From: Pochonia chlamydosporia 170
Taxonomy: Eukaryota; Ascomycota; Sordariomycetes; Hypocreales; Clavicipitaceae
Length of the DNA stretch: 64,000 nucleotides
Direction of reading: 5' to 3'
NCBI RefSeq assembly: GCF_001653235.2
Contig: NC_035790.1
Location: forward strand, 2,108,001 to 2,172,000
Positions 46,748 to 58,289 of the stretch are shown one piece after another (position 1 is the first letter of the stretch; the number at the start of each line of letters is the position of its first letter). The notes beneath the pieces are model-generated. The model was not told where the DNA came from and made no database searches. It saw nothing but the letters and a program-made list of their open reading frames with translations. Made by a program: the position numbers and the translations under genes.

Positions 46748-49700
46748 GGTGCAAATCTGCGATCTGGAAGAGAAGACGCGTTTCGTATAAGTCGAGATGC
46801 AAGCTCAATTGACCCGGGTCTCTGCGTGACGAAGATGAAGAAGAGACTCTGGGTTGGAGGAGGGCACGGATGTGTAAATAAAGAAGCCGAGTCTTGCGAG
46901 AAACCAACGTCGACGACTGTGGATGTAATACGCCACGCCGCTTTGTGGCAGAAGCTTACAAACAGATACCAGGCTTGTGCCGAATTTGACAAGTCAGAGA
47001 CGTGGACGAACGTGTGGATTCAATATGGGAAACTTTGACGTTTTCTGTCTGATGTGGGTGGCGCTGTCATTCAGTCAAGCTAGGATGGGGGCAGTCGTTG
47101 TGGCAGTACGAAGAACGAAATATCCAGGAACAGCGCCAAAATGCCAGCTAACCAAATCCGCGGGCCTAAATTGGCGCAGTCTATTTGTGCTCCCCTTGCG
47201 TCTGCTTGTTAGTCTTTTCAATAAGTGGGCTTGGCCTTTCTGCAACTAACAGCTTGGTGGAAATATCGTCCGTCTTGACCCAACAACCACGAGATACCCT
47301 TGGTAATTTCTGGAGGACACAGCCGCCCATGGCCCCATCCCATGCACAGAAGACGCGAACAGTTGACGGGGAAGCAGAATTGAGAGCTTCTACCACGTGT
47401 ATGATACCTTGTCTTTCCATTGATTCGTGCGCGGGGAGGGGAATAAATGGCAAACCGGCCGTCATGTAATTTCCGGTTGCATGTCCCCATGGCCCCGTCC
47501 CCCACCAGTAGAGGTGTTGCTGGTTCATGTTGGATGGGGGCAGGCGGAGACCACCCGTCGGACAATCAAAGAGAGATGGAGGGTGTTGATGCAAGTGGCC
47601 GGCCAGGCAGGAGTCGGTGACTGGTCAACACGAATAAATTGAGACTGATGAACGTAGTCAGGGTCTTCCAGAATTCCTCAACGCATAGAATTGAGAGAAG
47701 GATCTGATGATCGTATTAATGTCCGTGCTCGTAGAGTTCACGTGGCCCGTGTTGATCTGCATTTGTCGGGAAGGAAGGAACGGCCCCTGATTGTACCTGC
47801 ATTTCTATCTTTATCAGTTGAGGATATCTGTCTGGCCTGGCTGTAGAAGCAGATCTGTAGACACCCAGTGAACCATTGGCGTAAATCTTTTTCTTTTCTT
47901 CACCCCAGCGCCAGGCCATTTGTGTCTCCATGCTGGCAACATGCTATCGGCAACAAACCTTTAACGATTGTCTCGTCACCATACCTAGGTACACAAGAAG
48001 CGAGTTGCCAATGTGCATTTCCAGAGTCACCACCCGGCAAGCGAATAAAGGAGATATAATATCATGGCCAACAAATAGCCTGAACATGGCATCCGGGGAG
48101 ATATTTTCATGCTCTTGCTCGTGGTGTATTTCAAGTTCTATGTCGACGTTGCATTCAAGAGGTCCGTATTTCTGCCTTCTCTGTCTGTCCATTTCTTGAG
48201 GCATATTATTAAACTTTGACCTCGATATATGGCTCTAGTGATGTGACTCGATCATAACCAATTAACTGGTTTAGCAACAACACCTGAGCTTCGCGCAGAT
48301 TCGGTCCTGTTGCTATTACGTGCATCAAGGTCTTCGAGATGGCTCATCAGAGACAAGTGGGAAGGCACGATGAAAAGAATCACTTCGAACGACTGGTTAT
48401 ACTAGGGCAGGCAAATGGCCCTTCATTCAAATAACGCTGACATTTATCATGGTCTGCTTTACCCGAGCCATTCAACGGCCTCCCATACTCCCCGGTGGCG
48501 TTGACAGGACCACTTTGGTGCGTTTGCCAAGGCCTCACCTGCCCGCGAACCTGGATGCACTTATCGAGAAGAAAAGGCCGAACAGAGGCATCAGAAACTT
48601 CAATGCAAGAAAAAGAAGAATAGGATCACCGACGGGCTGGGCCTGCCAAAGCATCTCCATTGCGACATCGCTGAACTGATCGTCCACGTAAAATACCGGA
48701 CTTCTCTGAATCGGCGCTCTGGTACCATTGCAGAAGGTCTTGACTCTTGACTGGCCAGCTGCCTCTCTGGGATGATGGAACAATCAACCCTGTCTATTGC
48801 TGTGAGAGAAACTGCGTGACCAGGGATGCTGGCCGCAGACCCACGGTGCCGTTGCGCTCGGCTGGGGATTTTTTTTTTGGGGGGAGGGACCCCTGAGCAA
48901 AATGACCCAGTTCGCTACCGACGGATGGGAAAGAGGAGTCTCCAACAAGATCCTGCTGAAGGTGATAAGACCGGATGTGTTGTTGTTGGTACATGGCCTC
49001 TCTGGCGTGGCTCTGATCCCACCAACGTGTTGTCCAATTGACTACTCACCGAAACGCGTCCACCGTTTCAAGTTGCCTCAGTCACAGATCTCGCGCAAGT
49101 CTGCTAAGATCAGAAAGTAATCAGATCAAATTGATGCTTTCGTGCTTTTTGTCTCCGCCGGATCGAGTTCCATGCCGATCTTTCGATGGACTCCACGCAG
49201 TGAGGCAGAAGATCTGGAACAAAGAACACAGAAATGGTGGTTTACGTCCTACCCATTACAGCTCCTTGACCTGGAACAATTCTTGTTCTCCGTTGAACCA
49301 AACTCTCTCGTGTTGACAAGGGTCAAGTTTTTGAGCTGTTGGCAAAAGGTAGGGTGGGGGGCGCCGAAAAGCTCGCTTCGGGCAAGTTCCCTCATGTAAC
49401 AACACCACATCAGCCCTAGTTGATAATAGTGCAAGCTAATCCAAGGTGAAGGAGCTAGTATTTGTCTTGGTCTGACTCTTCCATGCAGGCAAAGTCAGCG
49501 AATAACAGAGAGTTGGTGTGTAAAACGCTTGTCAAGAGTACCAAAGGAGGTCGGTATCTTCATGCCACATGGACGATGCAACCCCCCGCAATTTAGCTGT
49601 ATTGTGAAAGATGTTGACAACGCTGGATTTCTCTCTGATGCTACAGTCTAATGAAGTAGTACTTGGTGGAAGCCCTTCATTATGTCTGGTGTTTCGACTT

Positions 49701-50887
49701 CGCCTTAGCCAGGGACAAACCAAGTGAGCTGTCCGTAAAGGTCAACAATGTCCCACTATATTCCGCATTTCAACAAAAGCGCCACCGAGCAGGGAATTGA
49801 CAAGGGCTCAAGAGTTGCAAAGTGAGCTGCTCGTTGTATCAAGTGGGGACACGATATCATATTTTCCGGTCTTGTTGCGCTGACATTTAGTTAAACAGAC
49901 TAGCCAAGCACCCGGAGGAAGAGGCAAAGACATCTGTCTTGACACGCCAGAATGGCAATGACTCTGATCGCGTTTGAGGCTGTTCGGCATTGGTTTGAGT
50001 ATCACAACGGAACGATGTCATTCCAAAGCCACATATTGGCTCAATGCACCAGCTTCCTGTGCGCCATCCGTCATTGCCACTCCCAGCGCCAACCACAAGT
50101 GGCCGCACATCCGGCGGATTCACATCCGGCGGGCTTGAGCACGCCCAAATAGGTGGAAACGACTCGGTCCGTCGCCCGATCAGTCAATGGTGCAATACTC
50201 ATGGGTCTGAGGCCAATTGGAGGGTATTTTGTCCGGCCAAGCCGGCTAAAGATGGCTTGGTGCTAGACGCCACGATGTAGGGCGTGAGTCCGCCCCGGAC
50301 ATTGCCAGAATGCCCATGATGAAAGAATGAGACCACAGGAGGAGGCAAGTCAGCCACACCTAATCTGCAATCCTGCAACAACAGGCAGTATGCCATGCAG
50401 GCTAGCTTGCAGGTGGAACAACCTTATGGTGGTTTGCTACTTGAGTTCTTTGCAGATTGTCAAACCCACTTGAGAAGTCGAACCACTTAAGAAGTTGAAT
50501 GCCACACCAACTTGCCAGCTACACAAGCAGAAAAGGACCGCCTCTCGTTGCATCCACCCTCCTCTCTCAATGCAGAAATACAGATCCTTTCTCCTTGAAA
50601 ATCACCGGAGCGCCTGGTAGCATATAACTCTCCTGCAGGCGAGAGAGGGTGAATTACCTGGCACCACTTGAAACAACTGAGGTTGAGTTGCCAATAAGGG
50701 TATTCAACCCTATAAGTAGGACAGCCTTTGCAGCAATTTTCACGACCAAAAGGAATCAGCATTGGATGTTTCTTTATCTCCTTCGCCTCCAGGGACATTG
50801 AGGAATTCTATACTCCTCTAGCCTTGTAACGGATGCACTCCCGCTACTCCTGGATTCTATCTTACCGAATCTGAGCCATCGTCGAAA
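46748..50887. other. 4.1-kb gene-poor region between divergent genes
   Basis: No supported coding gene. Many short frames on both strands lack family features. One ATG-initiated frame (48449..48679, 76 residues, basic) and an opposing 82-residue frame overlap each other and neither is convincing. A near-repeated CCCATGGCCCC(A/G)TCCC block occurs near 47330 and 47485. A TACCTAGGTA palindrome is at 47982..47991. A T-run followed by a G-run occurs near 48868. Likely regulatory DNA plus possible non-coding transcripts. Confidence 0.55.
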
Positions 50888-52286
50888 ATGGCGCCTGGCA
50901 ACCACTCTGGCGAAAGTCATGCTAGCCAGGTCACCGTACCTTGCATCATCTTCTTCGTACTGACACCTATATTCTTGATAATAAGAATATGGAGTCGATT
51001 AAAGAGGGGTTCTGGCTTAGGGATGGATGATTACACGATTCTGATATCATTTGTAAGTCAACTACTGTGCTGCTTATCCAAAATGGCCAATCCATTGACG
51101 GCTTGCTAATTCTTGTCCCTAGGCGTGCACTCTTGCTGTTCAGATTCTGATGATGATTGCTGTTGATTATGGCTTTGGCAGACATCTTCTGTCTCTCTCT
51201 AAAGATGATAGGCTTATGGCTCTGAAGGTAAAACAATCTCCCTGGTTTGCCACGAAGCAGGCAGCCAACATCTTCTGCCTTTTTACTAACGCTTCTGTTT
51301 ACAACAGCTATTTTACGTCGCTCAAATTTTCTACAAAATAACCATCAACCTCACAAAAGCTTCGATTGTTCTTCTCTACCTTCGTATCTTCGTCCAACGA
51401 TGGTTCCGTATCTGTTGCTACATCCTTTTGGGCCTTTTCGTTGCCTACATGATTGCGACGGTTGCTGCCTCGATCTGGCAATGCAACCCTATTTCAGGAG
51501 CATGGGACAAGAGCACGAATCCGACCTGCATCAGCTTGACGAAGAACTGGTATGCCAATGCCGGCTATTCCATCGCTACAGATGTATTGATTCTGTGTTT
51601 GCCAATGCAACCTATCTGGGCAAGCAAGCTGCCCATCAATCAAAAGAGGGCTCTCATGCTGGTTTTCGCCTTGGGAGGCTTGTGAGTACCCAATACTGGC
51701 CCCTATTAACTCTCATAACTCTCATAGCTAATCATATCTCTAGTGTCACTATCACCTCTATTATGAGAGCTACGACTTTGAGCTTCTCCACAAAGAGTCC
51801 CGATCCTACCTGTAAGTTCTCTGCTGGTTCCGTCCAAGTAGCGGTTTTAGAGTCTAACGCAGCTGTGTAGATGACATCACATCCACCCTTTGGACAATGA
51901 TTGAAGAAAACGTCGCCATCATTTGCGCATGTCTCCCGATGTGCCGCATCGTCCTGGCCTGGCTCTTCCCCAAGGCCTTCTCATCGCCCTCGACCGCCGC
52001 CAGCGGAGGTGACGGTTCCAATGGCCCAGCCTACACCATTGGGTCAGCACCAAAGCGTCTGTCTCGCTCACAAAGCGATGATGACTGGCAGCCGTATTCC
52101 GGGCCTGCTAAGCGGGACGGTCACAACCGCAGTATTGTCCGCCATCACCCCGAAGACAGCAACAGCGAAGAATTTATCTTGCAGTCAGTAAATAAACCCT
52201 CTGCCTTTGAGATGGACGGAGGGGCGATCCGAAAAACCACACACTACGAAATTTCATATGAGCGCGATTCCTACAACAAGGTGTAA
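50888..52286 (+). CDS. Pth11-like fungal rhodopsin-domain receptor
   Basis: Five exons: 50888..51052, 51123..51227, 51308..51681, 51744..51811 and 51871..52286. Introns are 59-80 nt. The product is 375 residues. Seven transmembrane helices can be traced, starting with VTVPCIIFFVLTPIFLIIRI and ending with ENVAIICACLPMCRIVLAWL. Family landmarks of the fungal rhodopsin-like fold (as in Magnaporthe Pth11, without the CFEM domain) are present. These are GLGMDDYTIL after helix 1, the YGFGRH loop, KASIVLLYLRIF in helix 3, WQCNPISGAWD, and IATDVLILCLPM in helix 5. The C-terminal tail is cytosolic, Ser-rich and charged. It is probably a plasma-membrane sensor; ligand and G-protein coupling are unknown. 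The short N-terminus lacks a signal peptide, normal for the family. Confidence 0.9.
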
Positions 52287-52967
52287 ATAGAACTGGGTGT
52301 CTAACGATGTAATGAATTGCAAGGGGTAGTCATAGGGAGGGGGTCTTGTGTATTTTCGACATGTTGTACATCTAGGGATAGATACCTCCGTTACGGCGCA
52401 AGGGGAAACGAAAAGCAATATTATTATGTTTTGATTTTCAGCAGTTCAATTGCAAAGGCATGTGCAAGACTCATACCCATTCTCATCCAATTCTTAGGGC
52501 TGTGCATGATAGCACTGCCATTCACTTGAAATCTTGTACATTGTCTGTGTCATCATGTGAAATCAATTTTACGCCTCCCGTCAAAAGTTCGCTGCACCGG
52601 GAAGATCACTTCTTAGCCGTTGGCTGGTGAGGCGATGGAAAAATAATCCAAGTTATGTACTTGCCTAATCTGGCAGCGAGGTTTAGTTGCTATTTTTTGT
52701 TCCCTACGATTGTCCGGGATCGACAAGGCTGCTACCAGGGTCTGAAGTCGCACGGCCGATGGGAGCCGGAGTCGTATTACTTGCAGATGTGCGTTGGGTA
52801 CTTTCCCTTACGGGATAAGTGGGTTCAAGGATCTAATTTTTTGATCTTGTGTTCTTTCATTGGTTTGTATGTATATGTGTAGCAGATATAATTGTGTTTT
52901 ATGAATACAAATTTTTGATGGATATTGTACAATGCACATGTAAAGCGTCTTTACACAAAAGAGACGA
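52287..52967. other. convergent 3' flanks
   Basis: AT-rich spacer between the Pth11-like gene (+) and the mitochondrial protein gene (-). No gene is recognised. Confidence 0.55.
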
Positions 52968-54218
52968 CTAGCTCATACCCTCCATAAACTCCACACGGTC
53001 GAGCAACATCTGTCTATAGCCCATGTACTCCTTTAATCCTTCCCACTCTGGCCCAGTCTCTTCACCATGTCGCCACGGCTCTTTATATCCCCACGCACAA
53101 GCCACCTTGTCCAGCGCAGCGCGCTCATCTTCCCGTAGCCACCTGTATCGCAGAGGCGTTCCAGGCGCCCACGTCACACGCTTCATTTGGTCCTTGTTGC
53201 TCAGCTTGGCAATAACACCAAGCGAACCCACTATGAAGAAGTATCCCGAAATACCGGCGACACCAATGCCCGTGGCGGTACTAATGTCCATTGTGTTCTG
53301 CCAGTATGCAGCGTAGGCGGTCGACAAGCCGAAGATACCAAAGGGCAGAGTTGCAAGACCGATTGCCGGGGCGGTACCGTGGCGTATTAACTTCTGGCGC
53401 TTGAATGCAGGCACGGTGTACGCCGCCTCGATGATTCCCAGTGAGGCATCTAGGTTTTTCGCGTCAATGGCTGTTTGTAGCGCGGTGGCAGCGACGCCTT
53501 CTTCGATGGCTCGTGAAGCAGCATTGGGTTTCTGCGGGATGTATTGAATTTGGCCGTCTTTCACGACGGGCTTTGGTTTTGAGGAGTAGAGCTCCAGGAC
53601 TGATGGGAGGGATTCGGGTCGTCCTAGTTGTGATTGGATTTCAACGTAGGTTTCGAGAAACTCGGGTGTCATTTCGACGTTTGGATGTGTGATGATGGTG
53701 TATGCTGAGTAGGATATTCTATTGACGGCTTCTTGGATCTTGGTTTCAATTGGTATCCTCGCGCCGGTTCGCTCCGCCCCGAGAGTGACCAGCTTTGATG
53801 CAGAGGCTTTGGATTGTGCTTCTGCTCGTTTTAGCTGAGGATGGAGAGCGATTGCCGCACGGAGGCAGGATTCCAGTGCGGCATTGGTCAATTGAGCGGC
53901 TGGGATGCCGTCGACAGAGAGGAACTTCTTCTTGCTGTCTTCTGCTAATCGAGCGAGGTCGGCGGGCTCGGTGACTTGCGCCGGTGTGTTGATAGCTTGA
54001 GTTTGTTTGACGGCTGGAATCTGCTCATGTTCGCTGCTGACATTGCTTGCCACCGTTGAGGACCATCTCGGCGTGGATAATGTCCTGCCTAGTCGTTGGG
54101 AGATGTTTGTGGTTTGGGAGGACAATCGAAGGCTGATGGGTGATTGGGCTGCCTGGGTCCGCGTGAAGGCGCAGGACTCGCACACAAAGCCCAGATGCCT
54201 GGGAGGCACACGTCTCAT
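52968..54218 (-). CDS. mitochondrial membrane protein, conserved fungal
   Basis: Single exon, 416 residues, from the ATG of MRRVPPRHLGFVCESCAF. Upstream codons are open only from a TTG. The N-terminus is rich in Arg, Ser and Thr and poor in acids (LRLSSQTTNISQRLGRTLS), a typical matrix-targeting presequence to about residue 60. A helical soluble region follows (about 90-270), then two hydrophobic segments near 280-345 (IGLATLPFGIFGLSTAYAAY and GVAGISGYFFIVGSLGVIAK). The conserved-looking C-terminus is Trp-rich (WAPGTPLRYRWLREDERAAL). It should be an inner-membrane protein of mitochondria. I do not recall an experimentally named family, so no symbol is offered. Confidence 0.82.
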   Translation of the reverse strand: MRRVPPRHLGFVCESCAFTRTQAAQSPISLRLSSQTTNISQRLGRTLSTPRWSSTVASNVSSEHEQIPAVKQTQAINTPAQVTEPADLARLAEDSKKKFLSVDGIPAAQLTNAALESCLRAAIALHPQLKRAEAQSKASASKLVTLGAERTGARIPIETKIQEAVNRISYSAYTIITHPNVEMTPEFLETYVEIQSQLGRPESLPSVLELYSSKPKPVVKDGQIQYIPQKPNAASRAIEEGVAATALQTAIDAKNLDASLGIIEAAYTVPAFKRQKLIRHGTAPAIGLATLPFGIFGLSTAYAAYWQNTMDISTATGIGVAGISGYFFIVGSLGVIAKLSNKDQMKRVTWAPGTPLRYRWLREDERAALDKVACAWGYKEPWRHGEETGPEWEGLKEYMGYRQMLLDRVEFMEGMS

Positions 54219-55098
54219 GATGACTGAGGTCGCCTGGCGATGGGCAATGGTGCGTTGGGGATTGCGACGAGGAGGTGCTGTCGGTCGTTGATGAAGCTTA
54301 CCCAAGGAGTGAGGATGTAAAATTCGCGGATGCTGGTGCAGGGGCCACTGGTTCTATTCTGGGCGCTCCACTTCCAGCAGAGTCACAGCAATTGGCTGTG
54401 TGAATTGCCATGCTGGTTGGAGGTTGGACATCTCTTTGAGACAGACGATTCACGGGCCGCCTGGATCTATGCGATCAGACATTGAGAAATCAACTATACA
54501 TGCATCTGATTTACAAGGTCGGTCAATGCTGAGGTTATGTCTGGTTCTTTGCTCCGTCTTGGTAAGTATTTGTCTGCCTCCCCACAGTGACCCTTTGTTC
54601 TGGAAGGACTGGTGAGTGCTCAAATGGAAGAGGGGCTGGGCATTGCAGTCTACAAGTGGTCAAGTGGTCAAGTGGCAATGGCAGTGGCTCAGGCGCAGTC
54701 TTGGTCGGCTTGGTACGTACTCCAGCCTCTGCCACCAATCCCATGTCCGCCCAACCAGACTTGACCAGACTTGACCACAGATGACGAAACCTCTGGCGAG
54801 TTACTTTAGCTGCCTCAACGGCTTTGAAGACGCCGCGCCATCTCACCTTACTTCACCTCAACATCCTCGACGCTTCTGCAACCCTCCCTCGACATTTCTC
54901 GTCATCATCGACCGCCCATAGCTTTCCTACGACTAGCCGGACTCTGCACCGACTAGGTTGGACGCAGCAGATTGCTGGACGCAAAGGTGGCTGCCCAATC
55001 TCGTTCGACCTTGCACTGCACCTGAGTGCTTCTGCAACGACTGTCCACCACAACGATATCCGATACTCTTATATTCATACATCACCTCAGCGTCAAAC
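54219..55098. other. divergent promoter region with short tandem repeats
   Basis: This is the shared upstream region of the mitochondrial protein gene (-) and verprolin (+). It has two short tandem repeats: CAAGTGGT units (54653..54675) and CCAGACTTGA units (54754..54777). The reverse complement of the first resembles the second. The 3' half is pyrimidine-rich and likely the verprolin leader. Confidence 0.55.
54653..54777. repeat. two short tandem repeats in inverted orientation
   Basis: Nearly three CAAGTGGT units and, about 80 bases later, nearly three ACCAGACTTG units. Read on the other strand, the first is ACCACTTG, so the pair is loosely inverted. Non-coding. Confidence 0.6.
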
Positions 55099-56450
55099 AT
55101 GCCAGCACCACCGCCTCCTCCTCCGCCGCCGCCTCCCCCAGGTGCTGGAGGCCCCCCTCCCCCTCCACCACCACCACCTGGAGGAGCTCCCGGTGGACCA
55201 CCATCACGGCCGCCTGCTGGTGGATCGGGCAGAGTATGTCGCCTTTTACCGTATGACTTGAATCTTGGCTAATCACCTGTTAGAATGCTTTACTCTCTGA
55301 TATACAAAAAGGAAGGTCGCTGAAAAAAGCTGTCACCAATGATCGATCCGCACCCGTCGTCGGAAAGACAGCATCATCCGGAGGCCCTCCTGTTGGAGGT
55401 GCTCCAGCAGTTCCTGGAGGACTTGCGCCGCCAGTTCCAGGAAACCGAGCGAGAAGTAATAGCGATCAAGGCTCCGGCCAAGCGGCGGCAAGTTCAGCGG
55501 GCATGGAGTCGGCCGCACCCCAACTTGGTGGCCTCTTTGCTGGAGGAATGCCGAAGCTGAAAAAGCGAGGCGGTATAGACACAGGCGCAAATTCAGATGC
55601 CTCTTATCTGTCGGATCCTGGAGAGTCAAGATTAGCGGCCCCTAAACCTCCTGGTGCTCCCAAACCACCAGGCGGTGCTGCGCCAACAATCCCTGGACGT
55701 GGTCCTCCCGTTCCTCCGCCTGGAGGAGCGAGCAACCTTCGAAAAACCACACCTTTAGGAGGATCAAAGCCTCCTCCTCCACCGATTGGCAAAAAGCCAC
55801 CGCCTCTGCCAACATCTCGAAAGCCGTCCTCAAAAGCAATTCCTCCAGCGGCTCCTGCGCCGGCACCACCACCCCCTCCCCCTCCGTCAAGTGCAGCTCC
55901 GACACCATCTGCTCCTCCTCCTCCTCCTCCTCCTCCTCCATCATCATCTGCTCCTGTGCCCGCAGCGCCGCCTCCACCTCCTCCGGCCTCAGCTCCTCCT
56001 CCTCCTCGCCCTTCAGCGTCTCCGACTCCAAGAATTTCAGCACCACCACCGCCTCCTCCACCGCCCCCAGCGAACTCAGCACCTGCACCAACTCACTCAC
56101 CGAGTGCTGCTCCTCCTCCGCCACCACCAAATGTGGCTCCATCACCGCCTGCATCACAATCACCGCCGCCTTCATTGAGCTCAAGAAGCCGAGGAACATC
56201 TTTAATCCAATCTATGCTTGACCCAAGCTCATATACTTTATCAGCGAACGGTGCTAGCTTGCCCAGCCCTAGTCGGAAGCCGTCACACTCACCAACCCCT
56301 AGTACAGGGGGGAGATTCACCGTTAATGATTCGAGGTGGCAATTCAAGGACGAAACATTATTGCCGAAGCCCAGGGACTTTCACGGTGGCCCAAAGAAAT
56401 ATAGGGCAGGCAGAGGTAGCAGTGTGCCACTAGACTTGAACGCCTTGTAG
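55099..56450 (+). CDS. VRP1: verprolin / WIP-family actin regulator
   Basis: Two exons, 55099..55233 and 55284..56450, with a 50-nt intron (GTATGT...TGTTAG), give 433 residues. The N-terminus is a polyproline tract (MPAPPPPPPPPPPP) within exon 1. Exon 2 opens with the actin-binding WH2 motif: NALLSDIQKGRSLKKAVTND, containing the LLxxIxxGxxLKK signature at about 47-62. A long Pro-rich region with many PPPPPP stretches and KPPPLP-type SH3 ligands follows. The C-terminal WRWQFKDET-like element (DSRWQFKDETLLPKPRDF, about 390-410) matches the WASP-binding end of the WIP family. The protein should bind actin monomers and Las17/WASP and drive cortical actin patches and endocytosis. The name follows yeast Vrp1; the order of domains is the evidence. 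Confidence 0.92.
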
Positions 56451-56753
56451 GATGTGTAGAAGTTGGACATGGCGGAAGGACAAATATTCTCGGTGTAAAT
56501 TAGCATGCTGGTACTCTAGGGAATGTATGAAGAATTTTGAAGCGTGCAGGCCAGCACATGGCTGTTCTTGCCCCCGTGGAGTATGCAACTGTACAAACGA
56601 GTACGACGGAAACCACTTCTATATGGGGATTGGATGACCTCTACAAGAATACAAGAAGATTTTTCTATATCGACCACAGCATGCTTAATATAGTACAAGT
56701 GGCTTGTCCCCCGTCGTGAATATTGTACAAATCCAATTTGATACGCAGTCCCA
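56451..56753. other. convergent spacer
   Basis: Short spacer between the 3' ends of verprolin and the mL54 gene. No gene is seen. Confidence 0.6.
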
Positions 56754-57392
56754 TTACATGGACTTCAAGTAATTTGCCTCCTTAATCTTGGCCTTTCTCT
56801 CCTTGCGCATAGCCTTCCGCAGCTCTTCTCTCTTCTCAGCCGCCGCGACATTATCAAAAACACTTCCACCCTCTTCACCCGGCAGATTGATCGACTGGTG
56901 CTGAATAGGAACTTTGGGAACCAACGCGGCCAGGTTTCCTTCGGCGAGAAGCTTCGCCTCCAGGGCCTTCTGGCGCTTAGCTGCCAACTTTCGCTGCTTC
57001 TTGGATTTGGCTGTTCAAACGAATTAGTTCATTATTTCAATGGCGTGATATGCAATATAGTTGGACGTACAGAATTCATCTCCGGCGTTCTCATCAGCTG
57101 CATCGGCCGTCTTCATCACGTCGAGACATGACCAAAGCCATTCTGGGTATTCTTCGTCCTTTTTGGCGACGGGGTCCTGTCCTCCTTTGTTGTAGTTGAG
57201 TCCTGTGAGGACTGTACCCTCGGGGCAGATGGATCGTGGTATGGATGATTCTTTGGCTGGAGCACCTGCGTCGGCGAGTGGCGTGGAGAGCTTCGGCTCT
57301 GCGGAGCGTATTTGTGCGGAGGCGGAGAATTGGCGGATGAGAGGTAGTCTTTGCCTTGTGGCAGCGGTGCGGATGCACCTTGTGCAGAACAT
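56754..57392 (-). CDS. MRPL37: mitochondrial large-subunit ribosomal protein mL54
   Basis: Two exons, 57071..57392 and 56754..57010, joined by a 60-nt intron (GTACGT...GAACAG), give 192 residues. The start ATG precedes MFCTRCIRTAATRQRLPLIR, an arginine-rich mitochondrial presequence. The core has CPEGTVLTGLNYNKGGQDP and YPEWLWSCLD, followed after the intron by a strongly basic helix (KSKKQRKLAAKRQKALEAKL) and another basic C-terminal helix. This matches the mL54 family (yeast Mrpl37), a component of the mitochondrial large ribosomal subunit. The intron joins the acidic-to-basic transition. I am confident of the family from the YPEWLW core and size; assignment of the yeast symbol is by family knowledge. 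Confidence 0.9.
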
Positions 57393-57840
57393 GGTGCTGT
57401 GTTTTGGAGGTTTCGCGAGAGGTAAGGAGACGAGGCTTGAGGTTTGGTGGTTGTCAAAATTTAGGATGGGCAGGTAGCTAGGTGCGTGGGGATTGGGCCA
57501 ATGGGGTGGCTTTGGCGGGACGCCTTGCGTAGCCTCGTTGGTTTTGGGGCCGGGCTTGGTATTTGGCCGAAGGTGCATTGCGGAACATGTAAATAGGTTC
57601 AAATTGGCACAGATGAGCTTGATTTCTAATGGTATTCCATTGATCCCTGATATATACACGCACTCGTACAGGATCCAAGTGCTGCTTCTAGTCAATGCTT
57701 GGAGGTTGTCCTCACTGCCTCACTTGGATAGAACCACCACAGTTTTGCGGTGGCATAACTTCCACATTTCTATTCCCGTTATTGCCCATTAATTTCCCCG
57801 GGACATATCTCCTGAGCCTACTGTTCCATCCTCAAACCTT
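57393..57840. other. spacer between mL54 and the complex I subunit
   Basis: About 450 bases on the promoter side of mL54 and the 3' side of the next minus-strand gene. Open frames here are extensions of the mL54 reading frame without an ATG or antisense shadows. Likely promoter and 3' untranslated sequence. Confidence 0.6.
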
Positions 57841-58289
57841 CTAGGAAGAAAACCGAGCGCCGCCGTTGATCTTGGCAATCTTGTCCGCGGTGTGAACCTT
57901 GGCAGCCATATCCAGTTCCTGATCCTTCTGCTCGACATAGTTTTGTTGCAGGAACTTGGTTCCCTTGACTTTGTTCGTAGCAAGCATTTGCAAGTATTTC
58001 TCTTTACGCCCATCTAGTCAGTACCTGCGTTCCAAGGTCCGAGTCTGATCAAATGCCGCTTACCTCGCAATTCACCGCAGTTTTCCAAGTGGTTAACGCC
58101 CTCGCGCATGTAGCATTTGCCCAATTCCTCTCCAACGAGTCGGGTCTTCATGGCGCCGACCCATTGTTCTCTGATGATGGCGTCTTCGGCGGCCTTGAAG
58201 GCCTTGGTGTCATCGTAGTCAACACCGTTGAATGTCGGTGCGACGGCAGGTTTTTGGCTCTTGAAGAGCGCGGATTCGGGAGTCGGCAT
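57841..58289 (-). CDS. NADH:ubiquinone oxidoreductase PDSW/NDUFB10-type subunit
   Basis: Two exons, 58064..58289 and 57841..58001, joined across a 62-nt intron, give 128 residues. The N-terminus is MPTPESALFKSQKPAVAPTF, as in fungal 12 kDa complex I subunits. A helical core with MKTRLVGEELGKCYMREGVN and HLENCGEL follows; the two cysteines belong to the CHCH-like pattern of PDSW/NDUFB10. The acceptor must be the AAAG at 58002-58003: the nearer TAG in the TGACTAG element would introduce a stop at once, and sits too close to the branch-like TACTGAC. The protein lies in the membrane arm of mitochondrial complex I. The homology to the Neurospora 12.3 kDa subunit is from memory. Confidence 0.88.
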
